Shown in pieces: positions 1 to 7,808 of a stretch of DNA of 26,032 bases (its first letter is position 1; the number at the start of each line of letters is the position of its first letter). Source of the stretch: an uncultured Fibrobacter sp. (GTDB lineage: Bacteria; Fibrobacterota; Fibrobacteria; Fibrobacterales; Fibrobacteraceae); assembly GCA_937891805.1 (NCBI GenBank), contig CALATK010000136.1:1-26032 (forward strand), read 5' to 3'. A program made the translations under genes and the position numbers. Below the pieces are notes generated by a model. That model saw nothing but the letters and a program-made list of their open reading frames with translations. It had not been told where the DNA came from and did no database searches.

Positions 1-1553
1 CCAACCTTGAATGCATCGGCAGGAACCTTGATGTATTCAGCGGTGAGCTTGGAAACCGGGATGAAGCCTTCGATACCGTCGGCGAGCTCAACCACGACAC
101 CGCGGTCCAGCATGCGAACGATCTTGCCCTTCACTTCGGCGTCCACGGGGTATGTGGTTTCCACAGAATCCCACGGGTCTTCGGTGAGGTGCTTCATGGA
201 AAGGCTAATGCGGCGCTTTTCCTTATCGACGGCCAGCACGACGCATTCCACCTTGTCACCCTTCTTGACCATTTCGTTGGGGTGGGTGATCTTCTTGGTC
301 CAGGACATGTCGGACACGTGGATGAGGCCATCAACACCTTCCTTGATTTCGACGAAGGCGCCGAAGGAAGCGATGTTGCGGATTTCACCAACCACGCGGG
401 CACCCGGCGGAAGTTCAGTTTCGATAGAATCCCACGGGTCGCTTTCCAGCTGCTTCATGCCGAGAGAGATACGTTCTGCATCTTCTTCAACCTTGAGCAC
501 CACGGCTTCCACTTCCTGACCAACGGTGAGGATCTTGGACGGGTGCTTGACATGCTGGGTCCAGGACATTTCGGAAACGTGGATGAGGCCTTCGACGCCG
601 CTATCCAGTTCAACGAATGCACCGTAATCGGTAATGGACACAACCTTACCCTTAACGATAGCGCCTTCGGGGTAGCGTTCGGCGATATCCTTCCACGGAT
701 GGGGCTTAAGCTGCTTCATGCCCAGAGAAATGCGTTCCTTCTTGTCGTTGAAGTCGAGAACCATAACTTCGACTTCCTGACCCAGCTGGACCATTTCGGT
801 GGGGTGGTTGATGCGCTTGTAGCTCATGTCGGTGATGTGGAGGAGGCCGTCTACGCCGCCCAGGTCAATGAATGCACCGAAGTCGGTGATGTTCTTGACG
901 ATACCCTTGCGAACCTGATTCTTTTCGAGGGTTTCGAGCACGTCGCCACGCTGCTTGTTGCGTTCTTCTTCGAGAACCACACGGCGAGAAACGACGATGT
1001 TGCGGCGAGCCTTGTTGACCTTGATAACCTTGAGGTCGAATTCCTGACCGATGAGGGCGTTGATATCCGGGATCTGACGGAGGTCGATCTGGGAACCCGG
1101 CAAGAAGGCGTCGATGCCGAACAGGTCGACAACCACACCGCCCTTGATACGCTTGGTGAGCGTACCGCGCACGACTTCGTTGTTTTCGAAAGCGGCGTGG
1201 ATGCGGTCCCACACGCGCACGAAGTCGGCCTTCTGCTTGGAGAGGATGAGACGTCCGTCTTCATCTTCCAGCTTTTCGACAAACACTTCGATTTCGGAAC
1301 CGATTTCGAGGGAGTCCGTGTCCTTGAATTCAGCACGGTCAATGACACCTTCGGACTTGTAGTTCACGTCGATCAGCACTTCCTGGTCGTTCACCTGGCT
1401 AATCTTACCGGTAACGAGCTTGCCCTGTTCCAGGCAGTCCATGCCGGCGTAGATGTCGGCGTTGGCCTTGCGGAAGTCCGGGGAGCATTCGCCTTGGGCG
1501 GCGAGGATTTCAGCGAGATCTTCTTGAGTTCCGAATTTGAGATTTTGAGACAT
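1..1553 (-). CDS. rpsA: 30S ribosomal protein S1, 3' end cut by window edge
   Basis: S1 is the large RNA-binding protein of the 30S subunit that helps load mRNA, especially mRNA with a weak Shine-Dalgarno sequence. About 517 residues are present, running off the left edge without a stop. Six S1 (OB-fold) domains can be followed, starting near residues 42, 128, 213, 298, 385 and 472. Domains 3 to 5 carry the typical pattern DFGAFIDL...GLLHITDMS, and domains 1 and 2 are divergent, as in other S1 proteins. The ATG at 1553 gives the N-terminus MSQNLKFGTQEDLAEIL. It lies 35 nt after the cmk stop, and cmk-rpsA is a very common bacterial pair. No purine-rich ribosome site is visible before the ATG. 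Identity is certain; only the C-terminus is missing. Confidence 0.97.
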   Translation of the reverse strand, partial: MSQNLKFGTQEDLAEILAAQGECSPDFRKANADIYAGMDCLEQGKLVTGKISQVNDQEVLIDVNYKSEGVIDRAEFKDTDSLEIGSEIEVFVEKLEDEDGRLILSKQKADFVRVWDRIHAAFENNEVVRGTLTKRIKGGVVVDLFGIDAFLPGSQIDLRQIPDINALIGQEFDLKVIKVNKARRNIVVSRRVVLEEERNKQRGDVLETLEKNQVRKGIVKNITDFGAFIDLGGVDGLLHITDMSYKRINHPTEMVQLGQEVEVMVLDFNDKKERISLGMKQLKPHPWKDIAERYPEGAIVKGKVVSITDYGAFVELDSGVEGLIHVSEMSWTQHVKHPSKILTVGQEVEAVVLKVEEDAERISLGMKQLESDPWDSIETELPPGARVVGEIRNIASFGAFVEIKEGVDGLIHVSDMSWTKKITHPNEMVKKGDKVECVVLAVDKEKRRISLSMKHLTEDPWDSVETTYPVDAEVKGKIVRMLDRGVVVELADGIEGFIPVSKLTAEYIKVPADAFKV

Positions 1554-1588
1554 ATTGTTTATTTGGGTTGTGGTTAAAAGACTCGGGG

Positions 1589-2260
1589 CTACGCCACTAC
1601 ACCTACGTAGTCGAGAATCTTTTGCACCTGTTGTTGGATTGAGATGTGTGTAGTGTCAATTTCGATTGCGTCATCCGCCTTCTTGAGGGGGGCGTTTGCA
1701 CGGGAAGAGTCCAGGCGGTCCCGTTCCACCAGGTTGTGGAGGACCTCTTCCAGGGTAACTTTTTCGCCTTTTTCAAGGAGTTCCTTGTAGCGGCGCTCGG
1801 CGCGGACCTCTACGTCCGTCACCATAAAAAACTTGTACTTGGCATCGGGGAACACCACGGTTCCGATGTCGCGGCCATCCAAGATGCAGCTCTGCTTCTT
1901 GCCGATTTCCCGCTGCAGCCTGGTCATGGCGGCCCGGACCGACGGCAGGGCGCAGTAGATGCTCACGTTGTTCGACACCTTCATACCGCGGATTTCGCTT
2001 TCGCGGCACACCCCGTTAATCAGGATGTGATTTTCGGAGTCGAACCCCAGAGTCAGGTTAGAGAGCAACTTGTCCATGGCGGGGCCGTCCTCGGCAGGGA
2101 GTCCTGCGTCCAGGGCAGCTAATGTCACGGCCCTGTACATGGCGCCCGTGTCCAGATAGGTGATACCCAGGGTCTTGGCCACAATCTTAGCGGTGGTACT
2201 CTTGCCGGTACCCGAACCGCCATCCAGGGCTATCACAAAATTCTCGCCACTTTTACTCAT
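1589..2260 (-). CDS. cmk: Cytidylate kinase
   Basis: Cytidylate kinase phosphorylates CMP and dCMP with ATP in cytoplasmic pyrimidine salvage. The protein has 223 residues, the normal family length. The P-loop GGSGTGKST is at residues 14-22, followed by the family motif YLDTGAMYRAVT and the CMP-binding region with GRDIGTVVFPDAKYKFF. The C-terminal lid contains ERDRLDSSRANAPLKKADDA. I chose the ATG at 2260 (MSKSGENFVIAL). An in-frame TTG at 2272 would add four residues but has no support. No Shine-Dalgarno sequence is visible. The gene sits directly upstream of rpsA with a 35-nt gap, so the two are probably co-transcribed. Confidence 0.96.
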   Translation of the reverse strand: MSKSGENFVIALDGGSGTGKSTTAKIVAKTLGITYLDTGAMYRAVTLAALDAGLPAEDGPAMDKLLSNLTLGFDSENHILINGVCRESEIRGMKVSNNVSIYCALPSVRAAMTRLQREIGKKQSCILDGRDIGTVVFPDAKYKFFMVTDVEVRAERRYKELLEKGEKVTLEEVLHNLVERDRLDSSRANAPLKKADDAIEIDTTHISIQQQVQKILDYVGVVA

Positions 2261-2269
2261 AAGTGGGGA

Positions 2270-2277
2270 CAAATATA
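2270..2277 (-). promoter_or_regulatory. Possible -10 element very close to cmk
   Basis: The minus strand reads TATATTTG ten bases before the cmk ATG. If it is a -10 element, transcription would start only a few bases before the start codon, giving an almost leaderless mRNA. No convincing -35 hexamer is seen; that position falls inside the palindromic repeat at 2281-2357. The same octamer occurs before the lipoprotein gene at 2849-3451. This is a weak call based on one AT-rich motif. Confidence 0.2.
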
Positions 2278-2280
2278 GCT

Positions 2281-2357
2281 AATTCAGAATCCAGAGTTCG
2301 GAATTCGGAGCTTTTCAAGGAAACAATTCCGAATTCATAAATCCGAAATCCGAATTT
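2281..2357. repeat. ATTCGGA-type palindromic intergenic repeat, copy 1
   Basis: This non-coding stretch fills the gap between cmk and the next gene. The left arm begins AATTCAGAATCCAGAGTTCG and the right arm ends ATCCGAAATCCGAATT. About 22 of 30 positions can pair, so it could fold into a long imperfect hairpin. The arms are built from a degenerate 7-bp unit ATTCGGA. Similar elements occur at 4766-4804 and 12557-12633. It directly follows the lipoprotein stop codon, so it may act as a 3'-end structure, but no U-run terminator is evident. Confidence 0.7.
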
Positions 2358-2786
2358 TTACCACACATCGTATAAGTAGTGGTGTTCCACCCCGGTATAG
2401 GTGTCGGCGTATATGACCTCGGCACCCGAATCGTAGACCGTCAGGCTGTAATTGCCGTCCAGGTTGAACTGGTAATAGTATTCGCCATAATGCCGGTCGT
2501 AAGCGTAATCGTACTCGTCTTTCCAGAAATAGTAGGGGCCGTATCCATCATAGTAGACAGTCGCATCCCCGTTCCAATCCACCTTCACGGACACCGTCAA
2601 AGAAGGCGACAGGGAATAGGCATCGCCGCAAAGGTAGTCGGCCCCCATCCAGGAGCAGTCCTGCCCGTAATAATAGTGGAAATGGAGTTTTGCCTGGTAA
2701 CCGTAATCAGAGTCATCGGTTCCCCAGTCCCCGCAACCCACGAGCACCAAGGCAAGGGCAAATAAAAGAATCGATAAGTGTTTCAT
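2358..2786 (-). CDS. Tyrosine-rich small lipoprotein of unknown function
   Basis: This 142-residue protein has a lipoprotein signal peptide (hydrophobic LSILLFALALVLV followed by lipobox LVGC, Cys18), so it should be anchored to a membrane, probably the outer one. The mature part is strikingly rich in Tyr (about 25 of 142 residues), Asp and Gly, with clusters such as HYYYGQ and GEYYYQF. It has only two other Cys (about positions 44 and 53), close together, which may form a disulfide. The alternating polar and aromatic pattern suggests a small beta-sheet domain. I do not recognise a family. The gene lies 62 nt downstream of another lipoprotein gene, with a hairpin between them. The start ATG at 2786 is preceded only by a weak ribosome site. 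Confidence 0.8.
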   Translation of the reverse strand: MKHLSILLFALALVLVGCGDWGTDDSDYGYQAKLHFHYYYGQDCSWMGADYLCGDAYSLSPSLTVSVKVDWNGDATVYYDGYGPYYFWKDEYDYAYDRHYGEYYYQFNLDGNYSLTVYDSGAEVIYADTYTGVEHHYLYDVW

Positions 2787-2802
2787 GTTTCTTTACAAGA
2801 AT

Positions 2803-2822
2803 CCCCCGACAGCAGTCGAGGG
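2803..2822 (-). terminator. Hairpin between two lipoprotein genes, possible terminator
   Basis: The minus strand can form an 8-bp stem, CCCTCGAC with GTCGGGGG (one G-U pair), around the tetraloop TGCT. It lies about 26 nt after the stop of the 2849-3451 gene. The sequence after it (ATTCTTGT) is only partly U-rich, so it may be a weak terminator or attenuator, or may protect the upstream mRNA end. Confidence 0.4.
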
Positions 2823-2848
2823 AAACCTAAAATTTAATTTATCTCAAA

Positions 2849-3451
2849 TTAGTCAGATTCGTAGTCGCCGTGAAGTTCCTCTTCGGCCGCTTCGGTGTTT
2901 TCATCTTCAAACTTCTCTGGAGCCTGCAGGTCGCGGGTGCTGCCGTACTTGCGCTTTTCCTCTTCCGTCAGTTTATTGGAATACACGATGTCTTCCTGTT
3001 CCTTGTTGGCCGCTTCTTCTTCCTGCTTCAAGACACGCTGGCCTTCTTCTAGACGGCGGCGGATGTGTTCCTTTTCCATTTCTTCCAAGTTGGTGCCCAC
3101 CTTGGCCTGTTCTTCGGAAACGATGTAGCGCTCGTTAGCCTCGTCCATAGCGTCCTTGATGCCAATCAAGCGGCCCTTGCCATCCACCTTCAAGCCCGCC
3201 TTGCGGAGAGTCGAAAGAGGCAAACGGCGGGCGGCCACCTTGTATTCTTCCTTGAATTCATCGCCATCACTAATCTCGTTGGCTTCGCTCTCAGTCACAT
3301 AATCCAATGCTTCATTCCAACGAGAACCCTGCACACACGATGTAAAACCCACCAAGGCGTTGTCAATCTTTTCGGGATCGTCCGAAACCGTACCTGCACA
3401 ACCGGCAATAATCATTGCCAAAAAAGAAACACCCATCAATAGTTTTTTCAT
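2849..3451 (-). CDS. Lipoprotein with charged, helical C-terminal half, unknown function
   Basis: The protein has 200 residues with a lipoprotein signal (MKKLLMGVSFLAMIIAGC, lipobox IAGC, Cys18). Residues about 25 to 110 form a compact region with a Cys and the pattern DNALVGFTSCVQGSRWNEAL. From about residue 110 it is highly charged (Glu, Lys, Arg) and predicted helical, possibly coiled coil, ending in an acidic tail. The start is fixed by GGAGG placed 8 nt before the ATG at 3451. The frame stays open for about 1.2 kb upstream, antisense to the TraB-family gene, but that extension has no ribosome site, and the lipoprotein signal would then be internal. No family was recognised. The gene is divergent from the TraB-family gene. 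Confidence 0.85.
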   Translation of the reverse strand: MKKLLMGVSFLAMIIAGCAGTVSDDPEKIDNALVGFTSCVQGSRWNEALDYVTESEANEISDGDEFKEEYKVAARRLPLSTLRKAGLKVDGKGRLIGIKDAMDEANERYIVSEEQAKVGTNLEEMEKEHIRRRLEEGQRVLKQEEEAANKEQEDIVYSNKLTEEEKRKYGSTRDLQAPEKFEDENTEAAEEELHGDYESD

Positions 3452-3483
3452 AGGATTTTCCTCCGAAAAAATAATAACCCTTT

Positions 3484-3491
3484 CAAATATA
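3484..3491 (-). promoter_or_regulatory. Possible -10 element for the lipoprotein gene
   Basis: The minus strand reads TATATTTG about 33 nt before the ATG at 3451, leaving room for a short leader that includes the GGAGG ribosome site. The surroundings are very A/T-rich and no clear -35 hexamer stands out, so this is a tentative call. Confidence 0.3.
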
Positions 3492-3589
3492 CACAATTTT
3501 TTTTGAAAAATCCGCTTTTTACCTTTTTTTTGCATTTTTAGGCATTTCCTGCGGACAGCACCCCCCTTTTTTCTATTTTTTCGCCCATT

Positions 3590-4762
3590 ATGAACGAAAA
3601 TGCGGACATCTACCGGATATCTACCGGCGACAACAGGGAAATCGTCCTTGTAGGCACGGCCCACATCTCCCAGGTTTCCAAGGAACTGGTCAGGGAGACC
3701 ATCGAAACCGAAAAGCCCGACACCGTATGCGTAGAACTGGACGCCGGGCGCATGCAGTCCCTCAAGGACCCCGACCGCTGGAAAAACACCGACCTGAAGT
3801 CCGTCATCAAGAACAAGCAGCTCGCCACCCTCATCGCCAACCTGGTGCTGGGCTCGTACCAAAAGCGCATGGGAGCCCAGACCGGAGTCAAGCCCGGCGC
3901 CGAACTGAAAGAGGCCGTAGATGAGGCCGAAGGAAACGAAATCCCCGTGGTCCTTGCCGACCGGGATATCAAGATTACGCTGAAGCGGGCCTGGGCATGC
4001 ACCCCCTGGTACCGCAAGCTGAGCCTCCTGGGCGGCCTGTTCGGGAGCATCTTCGACAAGACTCAGGTCAGCGAAGAAGAACTGGCCAAAATCAAGGAAC
4101 AGGATTCCCTCAGTGCCATGATGCAGGAATTCGGCAAGACCTTCCCCGAAGTAAAGAAGGTCCTGATTGACGAGCGGGACCAGTATCTGGCCAGCAAGAT
4201 CAAGACCGCCCCTGGAAACAAGGTGGTGGCCGTCGTAGGCGCCGGTCACGTGAAGGGAATCGCCAGCATCATCAGCGAGAACAAGGAACTCCCCAGCGAA
4301 GAGTCCATCACGGTTATCCCCAAGGGTTCCCCCATCTGGAAAATCATCGGCTGGGCAATCCCCGTAGCCATCGTGGCAAGCATCATCTACATCGGCTACC
4401 AGGCAGGCATCGAAAAGGCCGGCGAACTGAGCCTCCACTGGGCCATGCTTACCGGCGGCGGCGCCATGCTGGGCACTATCATCGCAGGCGGACACCCTCT
4501 CACGGTTCTGGTGGCGTTGGTCATGGCGCCCTTCACAGGACTGACGCCGCTTATCGGCGTCGGGTTCTTTACCGCCCTGACCCAGGTCTATATGCGCCCG
4601 CCGAGAGTCCAGGAAATGGAAACCCTCGCCGACGACATCTGGCAGGTGAAGCACTGGTGGAAAAACCGCGTCACCCGCGTCATGCTCTGCTTCTTGTGTC
4701 CGGGAATCCCCGCTATCATCGGGAAGATCCTCGCCATATTCAAGATATACCAGGCGTTCTAA
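3590..4762 (+). CDS. TraB/PrgY family membrane protein
   Basis: This 390-residue protein belongs to the TraB/PrgY family. Enterococcal PrgY limits pheromone activity, and the fold is related to the Tiki/EreA superfamily of putative metal-dependent proteases. Family motifs are present: VGTAHIS at residues 21-27, a conserved Glu in VCVELD (about 49), ERDQYLASKI (195-204) and VVGAGHVKGI (215-224). The last 140 residues form about four membrane segments (roughly 252-271, 286-305, 306-332 and 363-386), so the N-terminal domain is membrane tethered. It is the only plus-strand gene in the window. It is divergent from the lipoprotein gene on its left and convergent with the GlgE-type gene on its right. 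Its role in this organism is unknown. Confidence 0.9.
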   Translation: MNENADIYRISTGDNREIVLVGTAHISQVSKELVRETIETEKPDTVCVELDAGRMQSLKDPDRWKNTDLKSVIKNKQLATLIANLVLGSYQKRMGAQTGVKPGAELKEAVDEAEGNEIPVVLADRDIKITLKRAWACTPWYRKLSLLGGLFGSIFDKTQVSEEELAKIKEQDSLSAMMQEFGKTFPEVKKVLIDERDQYLASKIKTAPGNKVVAVVGAGHVKGIASIISENKELPSEESITVIPKGSPIWKIIGWAIPVAIVASIIYIGYQAGIEKAGELSLHWAMLTGGGAMLGTIIAGGHPLTVLVALVMAPFTGLTPLIGVGFFTALTQVYMRPPRVQEMETLADDIWQVKHWWKNRVTRVMLCFLCPGIPAIIGKILAIFKIYQAF

Positions 4763-4765
4763 ATC

Positions 4766-4804
4766 AATTCGGAGTTCGGAATTCTGAAATCCGAAATCTG
4801 AAAT
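4766..4804. repeat. ATTCGGA-type palindromic intergenic repeat, copy 2
   Basis: The element occupies the 45-nt gap between two convergent genes. The left half AATTCGGAGTTCGGAATTC is answered by a right half whose reverse complement reads TTCGGATTTCAGAATTC, so 15 of 17 positions match around a central GAATTC. It is a shorter form of the elements at 2281 and 12557. Its position suggests a two-way 3'-end structure, though no U-run is present. Confidence 0.65.
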
Positions 4805-4807
4805 ATC

Positions 4808-6538
4808 CTAAATCCTCTTCACAATGAACATGTGTCCGGGAGCACGGGCCGGGTCCAGGCGGACAAAGTTCTTGCTGCCACGCCACACGAAACTGTCTCC
4901 GGTAATCACGTCCTTCAAGAAGTAGAAGGCGTCTTCGGCCATGCCAAGCTTTGACATGTTGATTTCCACCAGGCCTTCTTGGGGGTTGTCCATATCCATA
5001 TTGCACACGCACAAGATAATGTCGTCGCCGGTCTTCTTGGAGTAAACCATCAGCTGGTCGTTCTGCGCGTAATGGAATTCCAGGTTGTCGTATTCCTGCA
5101 GGGCGGCATGTTCCTGACGGGCGGTGTTTACCCGACGGACAAAGTCCTGGATACCCGGACCGCTCCAGTTGTGAACCTTGTACTGGTACTTCTCGCTGTC
5201 GGCCAGTTCTTCCTTGATGGGACTCGGGATATTTTCGCACAGCTCATAGCCGTTGTACATACCGGTAAGGCTCGAAAGAGTAGCCGCCAAGAAATAACGC
5301 TGTTTGAAGGCGTTAGGGCCCTTGTAGGCCAGGTACTTCGGGAAAATGTCCGGAGTCGTCGGGAAGAAAATGCCCCGCATGTATTCCTTGGCACCACTCT
5401 GGGTAAGTTCCTTCAGGTACTGTTCGAATTCCCATTTGGCAGACCGCCAGGCAAAGTAGGTATAGCTCATGTCAAAGCCGGACTTTGCCAAGCGATGCAT
5501 CATTTTCGGGCGAGTGAATGCTTCGGCCAGGAACACCAGTTCCGGGCGTTTTTCCTTCACGTCGGCAATGAGCCATTCCCAGAAGGGGAAAGGCTTGGTA
5601 TGGGGGTTGTCGATACGGAAAATTTCGATTCCCTTGTCGGCCCAGAACAGAATGATGTTCTCGATTTCTTTCCACAGGGCCTTGTAGTTTTCGTTGTAGT
5701 AGTCGAAGGGGTAAATGTCCTCGTACTTCTTGGGCGGGTTTTCCGCAAACTTGATGCTGCCGTCCGGTTCGTGGTAGAACCATTCCGGGTGACTCTTCAC
5801 GTAGGGGTGGTCCGGGCTGCAGTTGAGGGCAATGTCCAGCGCCAGTCGGAGTCCCTTGTCTCGGGCGGTCTTTGCAAAATGTTCAAAGTCCTTCATGGTA
5901 CCTAGTTCCGGGTCCACGTCGTAATGGCCTCCGTTCTTGTTACCCACGGCGTAGGGGCATCCCGGTTCAATGGGTTTGCCCTTCTTGTCCACCTTGGCGT
6001 GCAAGGCGTTGTTTGCGCCCTTACGGTTGGTGACGCCAATGGGGTGAATCGGTACCAGGTAAACCGTATCAAAGCCGAGATTCACAATGTAGTCCAGTTG
6101 CTTTTCGCAGTCCTTCCAGGTGGCACTCTTCTTGGGGTCTGTGCCCTGGCTCTTGGGCCACATCTCGTACCAGGTGCCTACACGGCTGTAGGTAGGGTCC
6201 ACACGGAGTTTCATCACGGGGGACTCGGTAGGAACATCCTTCGGTTCAATGGTCCAGGCGCAAATCTTGTATTCGTAGTAACCGATGTTATTGACGGTAA
6301 AGGAACCTTCCCACTGGTCATTATCCACAAAGTGCATGGGAGCCTTTTCCCATTTTTTCTTGGACACGTGACGGTAGAAAATCGCAGCGTCGTACTTCTC
6401 GTGACTGTGGCGGAATATATCCGCCGTAAGCGTTACCGTATCACCGGGCTCACGCTTGAGCATAAAACGCCCCCCTTCGATTTGGGGGCAGATGTTTTCA
6501 ATAACCAGATTGTCTTTGAGGGTAGGAATAGTAGCCAT
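4808..6538 (-). CDS. glgE: GlgE-type alpha-1,4-glucan:maltose-1-phosphate maltosyltransferase (GH13)
   Basis: GlgE transfers maltosyl units from alpha-maltose 1-phosphate onto alpha-1,4-glucans in the cytoplasm. The 576-residue protein has an N-terminal beta-sandwich (about 8-115), a GH13 (beta/alpha)8 barrel (about 120-460) and a C-terminal beta domain. GlgE hallmarks are PDHPYVKSHPEWF (242-254), AENPPKKYEDIYPFDYY (265-281) and FRIDNPHTKPFPFWEW (307-322). The predicted nucleophile is Asp310, the acid/base Glu339 (FLAEAF), and the third Asp 397 (TTPDIF). It is about 100 residues shorter than actinobacterial GlgE (roughly 675-700). The shortage lies between the N domain and the barrel, where only about 30 residues join YYEYKICAW to GTWYEMWP. 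It follows rodA by 16 nt and is probably transcribed with the mre genes. Which donor it uses is inferred from the family. Confidence 0.88.
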   Translation of the reverse strand: MATIPTLKDNLVIENICPQIEGGRFMLKREPGDTVTLTADIFRHSHEKYDAAIFYRHVSKKKWEKAPMHFVDNDQWEGSFTVNNIGYYEYKICAWTIEPKDVPTESPVMKLRVDPTYSRVGTWYEMWPKSQGTDPKKSATWKDCEKQLDYIVNLGFDTVYLVPIHPIGVTNRKGANNALHAKVDKKGKPIEPGCPYAVGNKNGGHYDVDPELGTMKDFEHFAKTARDKGLRLALDIALNCSPDHPYVKSHPEWFYHEPDGSIKFAENPPKKYEDIYPFDYYNENYKALWKEIENIILFWADKGIEIFRIDNPHTKPFPFWEWLIADVKEKRPELVFLAEAFTRPKMMHRLAKSGFDMSYTYFAWRSAKWEFEQYLKELTQSGAKEYMRGIFFPTTPDIFPKYLAYKGPNAFKQRYFLAATLSSLTGMYNGYELCENIPSPIKEELADSEKYQYKVHNWSGPGIQDFVRRVNTARQEHAALQEYDNLEFHYAQNDQLMVYSKKTGDDIILCVCNMDMDNPQEGLVEINMSKLGMAEDAFYFLKDVITGDSFVWRGSKNFVRLDPARAPGHMFIVKRI

Positions 6539-6554
6539 AATGCCGTAAATATAA

Positions 6555-7808
6555 TTACTGGCGATGGCCCTGGAACCTCATGCAAAGAATCGCACCGACC
6601 AAAACCATACAGGTAATGGCAAAGGAGCCTCCGTAAGAAAGGAACGGCAATGGGAGCCCCGTCACGGGCATAAGCCCTATGGTCATGGCGATATTCACAA
6701 GAATATGGAAAAGGAATATGGTAGAGGCCCCCATGGTAATCAGGGTGATAAAGGGGTCCGAGAAAAGCTTGCAGGTAGAGGTGGCCCGCCAAAGGAACAA
6801 GAAATAAAGCACAAGGATTACGGCACAACCCATAAAGCCGAACTGTTCTCCAAGCACGCTAAAGATAAAGTCCGTATGTTCTTCGGGCAAGAAGGCCAGG
6901 TTGGTCTGGGTGCCATGCCCAAAACCCTTGCCCTTGAGACCACCTGAACCGATGGCCGTCAGGGACTGCAAAACCTGGTAGCCATCTCCCAAAGGATCGC
7001 TCATAGGGTCCAAAAAGGTATTCACCCGCTTCTGCTGGTGGGGCTGCAACATGTTCCAGGCCATAGAACTGGAATAACCCGCAAAGATGTTCACCACCAA
7101 AAACAAAACAGTCAAAATCTTGGGCAAGCGGCGACGCACCAAGGAGAACACCACAGCACAAATCAGGAGTCCCCAAAGCACCTGAAACATAGTCGTCTGG
7201 GAATGGGAAAACAGTACCGAAAGGAGCGGACTTGCCAGCAGGAACATGTCCGTCAAAGTGAGTCCCGCAAAAAAGAACCCCACGTAGGTTACCGCAATAA
7301 ACACCAGGGCCGTACTCAGGTCAGGCTGTTTCAACACCAGGGCAAAGGGCACAATGAACAAAAGCATGGGCACAACAAAGCTCTTCAGCTTGAACAGGCT
7401 CACCGGATGCCTGGAGAGCCAATAGGATATGGTCAGCAGGTAGGCGATCTTTGCAAACTCCGAAGGTTGCAACTTGAATATGCCAAGGTCAATCCAGCGG
7501 CCTGCGCCCTTCACTACGTCACCGGCAAAAAACAGCACCACGACAAGCAGAATCAATGCCGCCACATACATGGGTACTACCATCCTCTTGAGCCAATCCA
7601 GACGCAAAAAGACAATGCCCGCCGCAATGGCGCTACCGCAAACAAAGTAAATAATCTGCCTAAACCAGAAAGTCTCGTAAAAGACCACCTTCTCGTTGTT
7701 GGTGGCGGAATAAACCAGCAACACACCACAGACCATCAGGCAAAGGGTCAAGAAAAGAAAGAACCAGTCCACCTTCAGGGACTTGTCCAAAAAACGACCG
7801 GAACTCAT
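6555..7808 (-). CDS. rodA: RodA, SEDS peptidoglycan glycosyltransferase of the elongasome
   Basis: RodA polymerises lipid II into glycan strands during cell elongation, working with PBP2. The 417-residue protein is very hydrophobic, with about ten membrane segments. It carries SEDS-family signatures: LQPSEFAKIAYLL, the SGGLKGKGFGHGTQTNLAFL loop, and PEEHTDFIFSVLGEQFGF, which contains the conserved loop Asp needed for activity. The C-terminus has LPLPFLSYGGS, typical of FtsW/RodA. RodA rather than FtsW is chosen because it sits in the mre operon next to PBP2. The ATG at 7808 overlaps the mrdA stop by 4 nt (ATGA) and has a strong GGAGG site 7 nt upstream. Confidence 0.95.
   Translation of the reverse strand: MSSGRFLDKSLKVDWFFLFLTLCLMVCGVLLVYSATNNEKVVFYETFWFRQIIYFVCGSAIAAGIVFLRLDWLKRMVVPMYVAALILLVVVLFFAGDVVKGAGRWIDLGIFKLQPSEFAKIAYLLTISYWLSRHPVSLFKLKSFVVPMLLFIVPFALVLKQPDLSTALVFIAVTYVGFFFAGLTLTDMFLLASPLLSVLFSHSQTTMFQVLWGLLICAVVFSLVRRRLPKILTVLFLVVNIFAGYSSSMAWNMLQPHQQKRVNTFLDPMSDPLGDGYQVLQSLTAIGSGGLKGKGFGHGTQTNLAFLPEEHTDFIFSVLGEQFGFMGCAVILVLYFLFLWRATSTCKLFSDPFITLITMGASTIFLFHILVNIAMTIGLMPVTGLPLPFLSYGGSFAITCMVLVGAILCMRFQGHRQ

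Noticed and set aside
189..1577. Long open frame (462 codons) on the plus strand
   Set aside because: It lies antisense to rpsA. The minus-strand protein has six clear S1 domains, and the plus-strand translation has low-complexity His/Val/Leu/Asp runs with no family resemblance.
3452..4654. Upstream extension that would make the lipoprotein a 601-residue protein
   Set aside because: It is antisense to the conserved TraB-family protein. The internal ATG at 3451 has a good GGAGG site and a lipoprotein signal peptide, so the extension is only a stop-free frame.
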